Of a stretch of DNA of 64,000 nucleotides, positions 16,442-25,779 are shown piece after piece (the stretch's first letter is position 1; each line of letters starts with the position of its first letter). The position numbers and the translations under genes were made by a program. A model generated the notes under the pieces. The model was not told where the DNA came from. It worked only from the letters and a program-made list of their open reading frames with translations, and did not search any database. Source of the stretch: Pseudomonas marginalis (GTDB lineage Bacteria; Pseudomonadota; Gammaproteobacteria; Pseudomonadales; Pseudomonadaceae); assembly GCF_024169655.1 (NCBI RefSeq), contig NZ_JALJWV010000001.1, forward strand, positions 5,748,001-5,812,000, given 5' to 3'.

Positions 16442-17616
16442 GCATTATCCGATTCGACAATGTCGACGTGATCTTCTCCAAAGACCCACGCGAAGCGCTC
16501 AAGCTGCTGGACCAGGGCATGAGCCGTAACGAGATCCTGAAAAAAACCGGCCAGATCGTCGGTGTTGAAAAAGCCAGCCTGGACGTGGAAAAAGGCGAGA
16601 TCTGTGTGCTGATGGGCCTGTCAGGCTCCGGCAAGTCGAGCCTGCTGCGCTGCATCAACGGCCTCAACACCGTCAGCCGTGGCCAGTTGTTCGTCGAGCA
16701 TGAAGGGCGCCAGATCGACATCGCCTCCTGCACCCCGGCCGAGCTGAAAATGATGCGCACCAAACGCATCGCCATGGTGTTCCAGAAGTTCGCCCTGATG
16801 CCCTGGCTGACGGTGCGCGAGAACATCAGCTTCGGCCTCGAAATGCAGGGCCTCCCGGAGAAAGACCGGCGCAAGCTGGTGGACGAAAAGCTCGAACTGG
16901 TGGGCCTGAGCCAATGGCGTAACAAGAAGCCGGACGAACTCTCCGGCGGCATGCAGCAGCGCGTCGGCCTGGCCCGCGCGTTGGCGATGGACGCCGACAT
17001 CCTGCTGATGGACGAACCCTTCTCCGCCCTCGACCCGCTGATCCGCCAAGGCCTGCAGGATGAGCTGCTGGAACTGCAAAGCAAGCTGAGCAAGACCATC
17101 GTGTTCGTCAGCCACGACCTCGACGAAGCCCTCAAGCTCGGCAGCCGCATCGCGATCATGAAAGACGGCAAGATCATCCAGTACAGCGTGCCGGAAGAGA
17201 TCGTGCTGAACCCGGCGGATGACTATGTGCGCACCTTCGTCGCGCATACCAACCCGCTGAACGTGCTGTGCGGGCGCAGCCTGATGCGCACACTGGACAA
17301 CTGCAAACGCGTCAACGGCTCGGTGTGCCTCGATCCGGGCGGCGACTCGTGGCTGGACCTCGCCGAAGGCAACACCATCCAGGGCGCGCGCCAGAATGGC
17401 GTGGTGATGAACCTGCAGAACTGGGCACCGGGGCAACCCGTGGAAGGCCTGGGCCGCGTGCCGACACTGGTGGACTCGAACATCGGCATGCGCGATGCGT
17501 TGCAGATTCGCTACCAGACGGGGAACAAGCTGGTGTTGCATGACAACAACAAGGTGGTGGGGATTCTTGGCGACAGCGAGCTCTACCATGCGTTATTAGG
17601 CAAAAACCTGGGCTAA
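16438..17616 (+). CDS. cbcV: Choline/betaine ABC transporter ATPase CbcV
   Basis: A 392-residue ProV/OpuAA-type ATPase: Walker A GLSGSGKSS near residue 61, signature ELSGGMQQRVGLARAL, Walker B ILLMDEPFSALDP and switch VSHDLDEALKLG. A C-terminal extension of about 120 residues after the ATPase core occupies the place where OpuAA proteins carry CBS modules for osmotic gating; the pattern here is weak. It energises uptake of choline, betaine and carnitine with CbcX or CaiX as binding proteins. It is the last gene of the operon, followed by a variant REP pair. Confidence 0.94.
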   Translation: MSIIRFDNVDVIFSKDPREALKLLDQGMSRNEILKKTGQIVGVEKASLDVEKGEICVLMGLSGSGKSSLLRCINGLNTVSRGQLFVEHEGRQIDIASCTPAELKMMRTKRIAMVFQKFALMPWLTVRENISFGLEMQGLPEKDRRKLVDEKLELVGLSQWRNKKPDELSGGMQQRVGLARALAMDADILLMDEPFSALDPLIRQGLQDELLELQSKLSKTIVFVSHDLDEALKLGSRIAIMKDGKIIQYSVPEEIVLNPADDYVRTFVAHTNPLNVLCGRSLMRTLDNCKRVNGSVCLDPGGDSWLDLAEGNTIQGARQNGVVMNLQNWAPGQPVEGLGRVPTLVDSNIGMRDALQIRYQTGNKLVLHDNNKVVGILGDSELYHALLGKNLG

Positions 17617-17632
17617 CAAACACCGCATAACA

Positions 17633-17739
17633 ACTGTGGGAGGGGGCTTGCCCCCGATGGCGGTGTATCAGCAACAGATGAGCTGACTGACACACTGCAA
17701 TCGGGGGCAAGTCGAATCGTCGCACCGCCCCTCCCACAT
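17633..17739. repeat. REP doublet with one variant arm
   Basis: The left arm is the usual TGTGGGAGGGGGCTTGCCCC element. The right arm is altered: GGGGGCAAG continues into TCGAATCGTCGCACCG before CCCCTCCCACA. The same altered arm occurs in opposite orientation at 41761. Confidence 0.88.
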
Positions 17740-17785
17740 TTTTTGCCCCAGTGGTGTCAGTGGGGACACCACCAGGCTTCAACCA

Positions 17786-19777
17786 TCAGCTATAGACACG
17801 GCCAAGGAGCTGCCGATGGCTTTCAAACTGATCGAGCACGTCCCGGGTGATCTGTTCCTGGGCGAAGCCCATCAGGTCGTACTCCTGAGGCCCGTTGTGC
17901 AGGTACACCTCGGCACGGTAGTAACGGGTGCGCTCTGCCTCAGGCTGCTCGTCCGACGCCACCGCGTAGCCGTCCAGGCTCACTTCGTAGACAAACGGGT
18001 TGCCCTCTTCCATCTCGATGCGCACACCGATGCAACGCTTGGATTTGCCCAACAGCGTCTGCACCTCCAACCCCTGCTCGCGCAATGCCGTCGCCGCGTG
18101 TTCCAGCGCCGGCGTGACGTGCTTGTCCATAAAGCGCTGCACGGTGGACTGGCTCGGCTGCAGGTCCAGGGCGGTCAAGCGCTCGCTGAAACCACGACGG
18201 CCACGCTCGGCCAATTGCGCCTGCTCCAGCTCCGTCGCCGCGTCCTGGCGCATCGCTTTGTGCAAACCGAACATAAACACAATCAGCACCACCGAGAACG
18301 GCAGCCCCGCCAGCACCACCATGGTTTGCATGGCTTCGAAGTTACCCGCGAACAGCAGGCCGATGGTCACCAGGGTGATCACTGCCGACCAGAAGATCCG
18401 CAGCCAGTGCGGCGCATCTTCGTCCACGTTGCCGCCTTTGCAGGAAAGGTTGGCCATCATCACCGCGCCGGAATCCGCCGGGGTCAGGAACAGTACAAAG
18501 CCGACAAAGATCGACACACCGATGACGATTTTCGACGCCGGGTAATGCTCCAGCAACTGGTAGATGGCCATCGACGGTTGTTCCAGCGCCGTCTTGCCCA
18601 ACTCCACCGCGCCCTGGTTCAACACCAGGTCCAGGGCCGAGTTACCGAAGATCGACAACCACGCCAGGGTGAAGCCCAGCGGGATCAGCAGCACGCCGGC
18701 CACCAGTTCACGCACCGTGCGACCACGGGAAATCCGCGCGATGAACATGCCCACGAACGGCGCCCAGGAAATCCACCAGGCCCAATAGAACAAGGTCCAC
18801 AGGCCCATCCAGCGTTCGGTCTTGTCGGCGTCGCCTGCGTACACATACAGGTCGAAGGTTTTCAGGATGATGCCGTTGAGGTAGTCACCGGTGTTCTGCA
18901 CCAGGCCGTTGAGCAGGTGCAAGGTCGGGCCGAACAACAGCACGAAGATCAGCAAACCGCTGAACAACACGATGTTGAGGTTGGACAGGCGACGAATGCC
19001 GTTTTCCACCCCCGACACCGCGGCGATGGTCGCCACGGTGCTCATCACGATGATCACGATCAGCAGGTTGGTGTTGCTGTGCTGCATGCCGAACAGGTTT
19101 TCCAGGCCGGACGACACCTGCATCGCGCCGATACCGAGGTTGGTCACCAGGCCCAGCAGGGTCACGAACATGCCGAATCCGTCGACCGCGTGGCCGGCCG
19201 CGCCTTTGACCCAACGCTCGCCCACCAGTGGGTACAACGCCGAACGCAGGGCCAGCGGCTGGTTGTGCCGATAGGCGAAGTACGCCACGGCCAGGCCGAC
19301 CAGGGCATAGATCGCCCAGCCGTGCAGGCCCCAGTGCAGGAACGTCAGTTGCAACGCCTGGCGCGCCGCGCCGTTGCTGGCGGCCGCGCCTTCGGGCGGG
19401 TTGAAGTAATGGTCCAACGGCTCCGATGCGCCGAAGTACAGCAGCGAGATGCCGATACCCGACGAGAACAGCATGCCGGCCCAGGCGCCGTAGCTGAAGT
19501 CCGGGGTGTCGTCCTTACTGCCCAGTTTCAACTTGCCGTAGGACGAAAACGCCAGGCCGACCACGAATACCAGGTAGGCGGCGATCACCACCATGTAGTA
19601 CCAGCCGAAACTTTTCGATAACCATGCCTGCGCCACGCCGAGCATCCGGCCGGCCTCTTGCGGGGCAATGATCAAAATGGCGGTCAGCAACAGAATCAGC
19701 GCGGTGGAGGTGTAGAACACCCAACCGTTGACCCGCACCTTTTCCGGTGGGGTCTTTATTAGAGAGGCAGAACTCAT
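17786..19777 (-). CDS. betT: BCCT-family choline transporter BetT
   Basis: The 663-residue protein starts MSSASLIKTPPEKVRVNGWV. It has the twelve-helix BCCT core, including the glycine-rich segment GIGISLLYFGASEPLDHYF and the tryptophan-rich FYWAWWISWAPFVGMFIARISRGRTVRE substrate-site region, then a cytoplasmic C-terminal domain of about 150 residues. That long tail is typical of BetT-type choline/proton symporters, in which it modulates osmotic activation. It is divergent from betI and beside the cbc importer. Substrate is inferred from context and family; the Pseudomonas paralogues BetT1 and BetT3 cannot be separated here. Confidence 0.92.
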   Translation of the reverse strand: MSSASLIKTPPEKVRVNGWVFYTSTALILLLTAILIIAPQEAGRMLGVAQAWLSKSFGWYYMVVIAAYLVFVVGLAFSSYGKLKLGSKDDTPDFSYGAWAGMLFSSGIGISLLYFGASEPLDHYFNPPEGAAASNGAARQALQLTFLHWGLHGWAIYALVGLAVAYFAYRHNQPLALRSALYPLVGERWVKGAAGHAVDGFGMFVTLLGLVTNLGIGAMQVSSGLENLFGMQHSNTNLLIVIIVMSTVATIAAVSGVENGIRRLSNLNIVLFSGLLIFVLLFGPTLHLLNGLVQNTGDYLNGIILKTFDLYVYAGDADKTERWMGLWTLFYWAWWISWAPFVGMFIARISRGRTVRELVAGVLLIPLGFTLAWLSIFGNSALDLVLNQGAVELGKTALEQPSMAIYQLLEHYPASKIVIGVSIFVGFVLFLTPADSGAVMMANLSCKGGNVDEDAPHWLRIFWSAVITLVTIGLLFAGNFEAMQTMVVLAGLPFSVVLIVFMFGLHKAMRQDAATELEQAQLAERGRRGFSERLTALDLQPSQSTVQRFMDKHVTPALEHAATALREQGLEVQTLLGKSKRCIGVRIEMEEGNPFVYEVSLDGYAVASDEQPEAERTRYYRAEVYLHNGPQEYDLMGFAQEQITRDVLDQFESHRQLLGRVYS

Positions 19778-20110
19778 GGCGCAGATGCTCCAGGCAGTGC
19801 GAGAGAGAAACACAAGGCAACGGTGATCCCGTGCTCATCGATTTTTCGGCAGTCGACGGACGGGTGTTATAAAGACACCCCGAAAATTCTTGAGGCCGCC
19901 GAGGCGGTGTTCAGGCTCTGAAATGGCCTGTTTCAAGGGTTTTTGCAGGTGTCAGATGTCGCTACTTACCCGTAGGAAATACCGGCAGGCAGCGGCAATT
20001 TGTCGCAGAGCTTATTCTTTGTTGATTGAACGTTCAATCAAAACAAAATAGACTGGCCATCAAGTCGACGGACGTTATCGCCCGCCGGCAGGCCTGAGGA
20101 GAGGTACTCC
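19778..20110. other. betT/betI divergent regulatory region
   Basis: A 333-base gap holding the BetI-type operator (20022-20041) and the promoters of betT and betIBA. The stretch from about 19860 to 19985 shows no further structure that I could support. Confidence 0.65.
20022..20041. promoter_or_regulatory. BetI operator (perfect 20-bp palindrome)
   Basis: TTGATTGAACGTTCAATCAA is a perfect palindrome 70 bases before betI. It has the ATTGAACGTTCAAT core typical of TetR-family BetI sites. Choline binding to BetI would relieve repression of betIBA and possibly of betT. Confidence 0.85.
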
Positions 20111-20704
20111 ATGCCCAAGGTCGGTATGCAACCCATACGCCGCCAACAACTGATCGAAGCCACGCTGACGGCCATCGATCAAGTCGGAATGGGAGATGCC
20201 AGCATTGCGCTGATCGCCCGTTTGGCCGGTGTTTCGAACGGCATCATCAGTCACTACTTCAAGGACAAGAACGGCCTGATCGCCGCGACGATGCGCTACC
20301 TGATGAACGTGCTGATCGAGAACGTCCATGAACGCAGGCTGGCGCTGAAGGATGACAGCCCGCGGGCACACATTCAGGTAATCATCGGGGGCAACTTCGA
20401 TGCCAGCCAGGTCAATGGACCGGCAATGAAAACCTGGCTGGCCTTCTGGGCCGCCAGCATGCATCACCCGTCTTTGCACAGGTTGCAGCGGATCAACGAT
20501 CAACGTCTGTATTCCAACCTGTGCTGCCAGTTCCGCCGCGTATTGCCGCTGCCCGACGCACGCAGCGCAGCCCGAGGCCTGGCGGCCTTGATCGACGGTT
20601 TGTGGTTGCGCGGCGCCCTGTCGGGAGATGAGTTCGACACGGAGCAGGCGCAACGGATCGCTTACGAATACATGGATTTCCAATTGGCCAAGCAGGTGAG
20701 TTAG
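20111..20704 (+). CDS. betI: TetR-family choline-responsive repressor BetI
   Basis: The 197-residue protein matches BetI in length and sequence: a TetR helix-turn-helix in the first 60 residues (RRQQLIEATLTAIDQVGMGD and IARLAGVSNGIISHYFKDKNGLI), then an all-helical ligand domain containing MKTWLAFWAASMHHP. It represses the bet genes in the absence of choline. An AGGAGAGG ribosome site precedes the ATG. It starts the betI-betB-betA group; betB follows 110 bases downstream. Confidence 0.96.
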   Translation: MPKVGMQPIRRQQLIEATLTAIDQVGMGDASIALIARLAGVSNGIISHYFKDKNGLIAATMRYLMNVLIENVHERRLALKDDSPRAHIQVIIGGNFDASQVNGPAMKTWLAFWAASMHHPSLHRLQRINDQRLYSNLCCQFRRVLPLPDARSAARGLAALIDGLWLRGALSGDEFDTEQAQRIAYEYMDFQLAKQVS

Positions 20705-20814
20705 AGCACACATACCCGCTCAACCCCTGAACGTCTGCCGCTCAGTGTTGCCACCCCCTTATGGCCCACTTTGCGGCGGGTAACGCCAACCACTTATGCA
20801 CTTGCGAGGACTTT

Positions 20815-22287
20815 ATGGCCCGTTTCGACCTGCAAAAACTCTACATTGACGGCGGCTACAGCGATGCCGGCAGCGATGCCACCTTCGAAGCCATCAACCC
20901 GGCTAACGGTGAAGTTCTCGCCAAAGTGCAACGCGCCACGAAAGATGACGTTGAACGTGCCGTGGTCAGCGCGGAAAAAGGCCAGAAAATCTGGGCCGCC
21001 ATGACCGCCATGGAGCGTTCGCGCATCCTGCGCCGTGCCGTCGACATCCTGCGCGAGCGCAACGACGAACTGGCCGCTCTGGAAACCCTGGACACCGGTA
21101 AATCCTTCTCCGAAACCAAGTACGTCGACATCGTCACCGGCGCCGACGTGCTGGAATATTACGCAGGCCTGGTGCCAGCCATCGAAGGCGAGCAGATCCC
21201 ACTGCGCGACACTTCCTTCGTCTACACCCGCCGCGAGCCGCTGGGCGTGGTCGCCGGTATCGGCGCGTGGAACTACCCGATCCAGATCGCCTTGTGGAAA
21301 TCCGCACCGGCCCTGGCTGCCGGTAACGCGATGATCTTCAAGCCCAGCGAAGTCACCTCGCTGACCACCCTGAAACTGGCCGAGATCTACACCGAAGCCG
21401 GCGTTCCAGCCGGTGTGTTCAACGTCTTGACCGGCAGCGGCCGTGAAGTCGGCACCTGGCTGACCGAGCACCCGCGCATCGAGAAAGTCTCGTTCACCGG
21501 CGGCACCGACACCGGCAAGAAAGTCATGGCCAGCGCTTCCAGCTCCTCGCTCAAAGAAGTGACCATGGAACTGGGCGGCAAATCGCCGCTGATCGTGTTC
21601 GAGGACGCCGACCTGGATCGTGCCGCCGACATCGCGATGATGGCCAACTTCTACAGTTCCGGTCAGGTCTGCACCAACGGCACCCGCGTGTTCGTACCCA
21701 AGCATCTGCAAGCCGCGTTCGAAGCCAAGATCGCCGAGCGTGTTGCGCGCATCCGCATTGGCGACCCGCAGGATGACAACACCAACTTCGGCCCACTGGT
21801 CAGCTTCGCCCACATGGAAAGCGTGCTCGGCTACATCGCCAAAGGTAAGGCAGAAGGTGCTCGCGTGCTGTGCGGCGGCGAACGCCTGACCGAGGGCGAC
21901 TTCGCCAAAGGCGCCTTTGTTGCCCCGACCGTGTTCACCGACTGCACCGACGAGATGACCATCGTCCGTGAAGAAATCTTCGGCCCGGTGATGAGCATCC
22001 TCACCTATGAGACGGAAGAAGAAGTGATCCGCCGCGCCAACGACACCGACTTCGGCCTCGCCGCCGGCCTGGTGACCAAGGACCTGAACCGCGCCCACCG
22101 CGTCATTCATCAGTTGGAAGCCGGTATCTGCTGGATCAACGCCTGGGGCGAGTCCGACGCGAAGATGCCGGTCGGCGGCTACAAGCAGTCGGGCGTGGGC
22201 CGTGAGAATGGGATCAGCTCGCTGAACAACTTCACCCGCATCAAATCAGTACAGGTTGAGTTGGGCGATTACGCCTCGGTGTTCTAA
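20815..22287 (+). CDS. betB: Betaine aldehyde dehydrogenase
   Basis: A 490-residue aldehyde dehydrogenase starting MARFDLQKLYIDGGYSD. The catalytic glutamate lies in MELGGKSPLIV and the catalytic cysteine in SSGQVCTNGTRVFVP; the cofactor segment is GAWNYPIQIALWKSAPAL. It converts betaine aldehyde to glycine betaine with NAD(P). A GCGAGGA ribosome site lies 6-12 bases before the ATG. The frame extends 18 codons upstream but those residues do not belong to the family. A REP pair separates it from betA. Confidence 0.96.
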   Translation: MARFDLQKLYIDGGYSDAGSDATFEAINPANGEVLAKVQRATKDDVERAVVSAEKGQKIWAAMTAMERSRILRRAVDILRERNDELAALETLDTGKSFSETKYVDIVTGADVLEYYAGLVPAIEGEQIPLRDTSFVYTRREPLGVVAGIGAWNYPIQIALWKSAPALAAGNAMIFKPSEVTSLTTLKLAEIYTEAGVPAGVFNVLTGSGREVGTWLTEHPRIEKVSFTGGTDTGKKVMASASSSSLKEVTMELGGKSPLIVFEDADLDRAADIAMMANFYSSGQVCTNGTRVFVPKHLQAAFEAKIAERVARIRIGDPQDDNTNFGPLVSFAHMESVLGYIAKGKAEGARVLCGGERLTEGDFAKGAFVAPTVFTDCTDEMTIVREEIFGPVMSILTYETEEEVIRRANDTDFGLAAGLVTKDLNRAHRVIHQLEAGICWINAWGESDAKMPVGGYKQSGVGRENGISSLNNFTRIKSVQVELGDYASVF

Positions 22288-22314
22288 AACCGAGCCTTGC
22301 GTTGCCTGTGAGGC

Positions 22315-22390
22315 CGCTATCGGGGGCAAGCCCCCTCCCACCTTTGACTGTGTAAACCCGATCAAATGTGGGAGGGGGCTTGCCCCCGAT
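22315..22390. repeat. REP doublet (REPIN) between betB and betA
   Basis: CGCTATCGGGGGCAAGCCCC and its inverted partner GGGGGCTTGCCCCCGATG flank a spacer of about 30 bases inside the betIBA operon, where it may affect betA transcript stability. Confidence 0.94.
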
Positions 22391-22429
22391 GAGGCCCGAC
22401 CTGACCACACTTCAAAGAGGGTGCATTCA

Positions 22430-24133
22430 ATGTCCCAAGAATACGACTACATCATTGTGGGTGCCGGCTCCGCCGGTAACACCCTGGCGACCCGTCTGAC
22501 CGAAGACGAAGGCGTCACCGTCCTGCTGCTGGAAGCCGGCGGTCCTGACTACCGTCTCGACTTCCGTACCCAGATGCCCGCCGCCCTCGCGTTCCCGCTG
22601 CAAGGCCGCCGCTACAACTGGGCCTACGAGACCGATCCAGAGCCACACATGGACGGCCGCCGTATGGAATGCGGGCGCGGCAAGGGCCTGGGCGGTTCCT
22701 CGCTGATCAACGGCATGTGCTACATCCGTGGCAACGCCATGGACTACGACAACTGGTCGAAACTGCCCGGTCTGGAAGACTGGACGTACCTGGATTGCCT
22801 GCCATATTTCCGTAAAGCCGAAACCCGCGACATAGGCCCCAACGACTACCACGGCGGCGACGGCCCGGTCAGCGTGACCACGCCCAAAGCCGGCAACAAC
22901 CCGCTGTTCCACGCCATGGTCGAAGCCGGCGTGCAGGCCGGTTACCCGCGCACCGAAGACTTGAACGGCTACCAGCAGGAAGGCTTCGGCCCGATGGACC
23001 GGACCGTCACGCCAAACGGCCGGCGCGCCAGCACCGCACGCGGTTACCTGGACACGGCTAAAAAGCGCGCCACCCTGACCATCGTCACCCACGCCCTGAC
23101 CGACAAAGTGCTGTTCGAAGGCAAGCGTGCGGTCGGCGTGCGTTACCTGATCGGCGCCGCCGAAGAGCGCGTGGAAGCCCGCGCCCGCAAAGAAGTGCTG
23201 GTGTGCAGCGGCGCCATCGCGTCGCCGCAACTGCTGCAACGCTCCGGCGTCGGCCCGGCCAAACTGCTCGAAAGCCTCGACATCCCGGTGGTCCACGACC
23301 TGCCCGGCGTCGGCGAAAACCTGCAGGACCACCTTGAGCTGTACCTGCAATACGCCTGCACCCAACCGGTGTCGCTGTACCCGTCGCTGCTCTGGTACAA
23401 CCAACCGGCCATCGGTGCCGAATGGCTGTTCAACGGCACCGGCATCGGCGCCAGCAACCAGTTCGAAGCGGGCGGTTTTATCCGTACCCGTGAAGACTTC
23501 GATTGGCCGAACATCCAGTACCACTTCCTGCCGGTGGCGATTAACTACAACGGCAGCAACGGCGTGAAAGAGCACGGTTTCCAGGCGCACATGGGCTCCA
23601 TGCGTTCGCCGAGCCGTGGTCGCGTGCAGTTGAAGTCGAAGAACCCACGGGACTACCCGAGCATCCTCTTCAACTACATGGCCACCGAGCAGGACTGGCA
23701 AGAATTTCGCGATGGCATCCGCCTGACCCGTGAAATCATGCAGCAGCCGGCACTCGACGCCTTCCGTGGCCGCGAAATCAGCCCGGGTATCGACGTGCAA
23801 ACCGATGAGCAGTTGGACACGTTCATCCGTGAGCACGCCGAAACCGCGTTCCACCCGTCCTGCTCGTGCAAGATGGGCAGCGACGAGATGGCCGTGGTGG
23901 ATGGCGAAGGCCGTGTGCATGGCATGCAGGGCCTGCGGGTGGTCGATGCGTCGATCATGCCGATCATCACCACCGGCAACCTGAACGCGCCGACGATCAT
24001 GCTCGCCGAGAAAATCGCCGACAAGATCCGGGGCCGCCAGCCATTGCCGCGCAGCACCGCCGACTACTACGTGGCAGGCGATGCGCCGGTGCGGGGCAAG
24101 CCGATGCGTGAAGTGGGGCCGACTGCGCAGTAA
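22430..24133 (+). CDS. betA: Choline dehydrogenase
   Basis: The 567-residue GMC oxidoreductase starts MSQEYDYIIVGAGSAGNTLA, an FAD-binding dinucleotide motif. GMC signatures follow: GRGKGLGGSSLINGMCYIRG near residue 85 and the C-terminal AETAFHPSCSCKMGS with the catalytic histidine, then GNLNAPTIMLAEKIAD. It oxidises choline to betaine aldehyde at the membrane. The start was chosen at 22430 because the upstream frame runs through a REP element. Confidence 0.96.
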   Translation: MSQEYDYIIVGAGSAGNTLATRLTEDEGVTVLLLEAGGPDYRLDFRTQMPAALAFPLQGRRYNWAYETDPEPHMDGRRMECGRGKGLGGSSLINGMCYIRGNAMDYDNWSKLPGLEDWTYLDCLPYFRKAETRDIGPNDYHGGDGPVSVTTPKAGNNPLFHAMVEAGVQAGYPRTEDLNGYQQEGFGPMDRTVTPNGRRASTARGYLDTAKKRATLTIVTHALTDKVLFEGKRAVGVRYLIGAAEERVEARARKEVLVCSGAIASPQLLQRSGVGPAKLLESLDIPVVHDLPGVGENLQDHLELYLQYACTQPVSLYPSLLWYNQPAIGAEWLFNGTGIGASNQFEAGGFIRTREDFDWPNIQYHFLPVAINYNGSNGVKEHGFQAHMGSMRSPSRGRVQLKSKNPRDYPSILFNYMATEQDWQEFRDGIRLTREIMQQPALDAFRGREISPGIDVQTDEQLDTFIREHAETAFHPSCSCKMGSDEMAVVDGEGRVHGMQGLRVVDASIMPIITTGNLNAPTIMLAEKIADKIRGRQPLPRSTADYYVAGDAPVRGKPMREVGPTAQ

Positions 24134-24145
24134 CCGTGTCGCCTC

Positions 24146-24220
24146 CATCGGGGGCAAGCCCCCTCCCACACTTCGATTTGTGAATACATTCAAAATGTGG
24201 GAGGGGGCTTGCCCCCGATG
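24146..24220. repeat. REP doublet (REPIN), inverted pair
   Basis: ATCGGGGGCAAGCCCCCTCC and its inverted partner flank a 25-base AT-richer spacer between betA and the TldD-like gene. Confidence 0.93.
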
Positions 24221-24336
24221 AGGCCCTATCTGACACCGCAAGACCTCCCGCCTGCCTACACTCTCCTTGATCCGCGCCCCAGCCCAGGCCTACTCTGTTT
24301 GTCTGCCTGCGCTGAGCCGCCCACAAGGAAGGCCCT

Positions 24337-25779
24337 ATGTTCGAACACCACGCCACACTCAAAAAACATTTCAGTGCCCTGCGCACCACCGCCGACTTCT
24401 TCTCCCTGCGCTACGTGCGCGAATCCGGCCACTACCTGTCGGTGCGCAAGAACGTCGCCGCACCGCCGCACCTGAACCACGACGAAGGCGCCATGCTCAC
24501 CGTGCGCGTCAACGGGGTCGAAGCCTACGCCGCGACCCACGATATTTCCCTGCCCGGCCTGCAAGCTGCGCTTGAGCGTGCCGAACAGCAGGCGCGCCTG
24601 ATCAAGCCCCATGCCCTGCTCGACCTGCGCGATCAACAGGTTTCCAGCGATGTCGCCGACTACCTGTCACCCAACCTTGCCCAGGCCTTTCCGTCCCTGA
24701 GCGACTGCTACCAGTTGCTCGGCGATGAGTCCGCTGCCGTGCCCCAGGACGAGCGCCTGGTGAACTGGGAAGTCAGCCTCGGCTTGACCCACGTCGAGCA
24801 GATCTACCTCAACAGTGCCGGTGCCGAGCTGCGCCAGGCCCAGCGGTTTGTATTCCCCGGCGTCAACGTCACCGCCTACGACGGCAACGACAGCCAGTCG
24901 CGCACCTTCGGTGGCACCAACTTCGGCCAGCAAGGCGGCTTCGATGTGATCGACCGCTTCGGCCTCGTCGGCGCCGCGCCGCGCATTGCCGACGAAGCCT
25001 TGCAATTGCTGCTGGCGCCGAACACGCCCCAGGGTCCGCGCGACCTGTTGCTGATGCCCGACCAGATGATCCTGCAGATCCACGAATCCATCGGCCACCC
25101 GCTGGAGCTCGACCGCATCCTGGGCGACGAGCGCAATTACGCCGGCACCAGTTTCGTCAAGGCCAGCGACTTCGGCCACCTGCAATACGGCTCCAAGCTG
25201 CTCAACGTGACCTTCGACCCGGACATTCCCGAGCAACTGGCCAGCTACAGCCATGACGACGACGGCACCGCCGCCAGCAAGCAATTCCTGATCCGTGAAG
25301 GGTTGCTGCTCAGGCCGCTGGGCGGGGCGTTGTCGCAATTTCGCGCAGGCATGAGCGGCGTCGCCAACAGCCGTGCCAGCAGTTGGAACCGCCCGCCGAT
25401 CGACCGCATGGCCAACCTGAATATCGAAGCCGGCGACCAGAGCCTGGCGCAACTGATCGGCAGCATCGAACACGGCATCCTGATGTCGACCAACCGTTCG
25501 TGGTCCATCGATGATGCACGCAACAAATTCCAGTTCGGCTGCGAGTGGGGCCAGTTGATTGAAAACGGCGAGCTCAAGGGCGTGGTGAAAAACCCCAACT
25601 ACCGGGCGATTTCCGCGCAGTTCTGGCGCAACCTCAGCGCCGTGGGCGACGCCAGCACCTTCAAGGTTCTGGGCACGCCGAACTGCGGCAAGGGTGAACC
25701 CAACCAGGTCATCCGCGTCGGCCATGCGTCGCCGGCCTGTGTGTTCAGCAACGTTGATGTATTCGGGGGAGATGCCTGA
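24337..25779 (+). CDS. TldD-type metalloprotease subunit
   Basis: The 480-residue protein has the TldD zinc motif HESIGHPLE near residue 250 (His-Glu-x3-His) and the later C-terminal cysteine region expected of TldD. TldD/TldE heterodimers degrade unfolded peptides, mature ribosomal peptides such as microcin B17 and degrade the CcdA antitoxin. Its N-terminal half differs from the housekeeping TldD of Pseudomonas as I remember it, so this is probably a second, divergent copy. It has an AAGGAAGG ribosome site and overlaps the partner gene by one base (TGATG). Confidence 0.88.
   Translation: MFEHHATLKKHFSALRTTADFFSLRYVRESGHYLSVRKNVAAPPHLNHDEGAMLTVRVNGVEAYAATHDISLPGLQAALERAEQQARLIKPHALLDLRDQQVSSDVADYLSPNLAQAFPSLSDCYQLLGDESAAVPQDERLVNWEVSLGLTHVEQIYLNSAGAELRQAQRFVFPGVNVTAYDGNDSQSRTFGGTNFGQQGGFDVIDRFGLVGAAPRIADEALQLLLAPNTPQGPRDLLLMPDQMILQIHESIGHPLELDRILGDERNYAGTSFVKASDFGHLQYGSKLLNVTFDPDIPEQLASYSHDDDGTAASKQFLIREGLLLRPLGGALSQFRAGMSGVANSRASSWNRPPIDRMANLNIEAGDQSLAQLIGSIEHGILMSTNRSWSIDDARNKFQFGCEWGQLIENGELKGVVKNPNYRAISAQFWRNLSAVGDASTFKVLGTPNCGKGEPNQVIRVGHASPACVFSNVDVFGGDA

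Noticed and set aside
17816..19621. 601-codon plus-strand open frame
   Set aside because: It is the shadow of betT, with His/Gln/Arg-rich composition and no domain.
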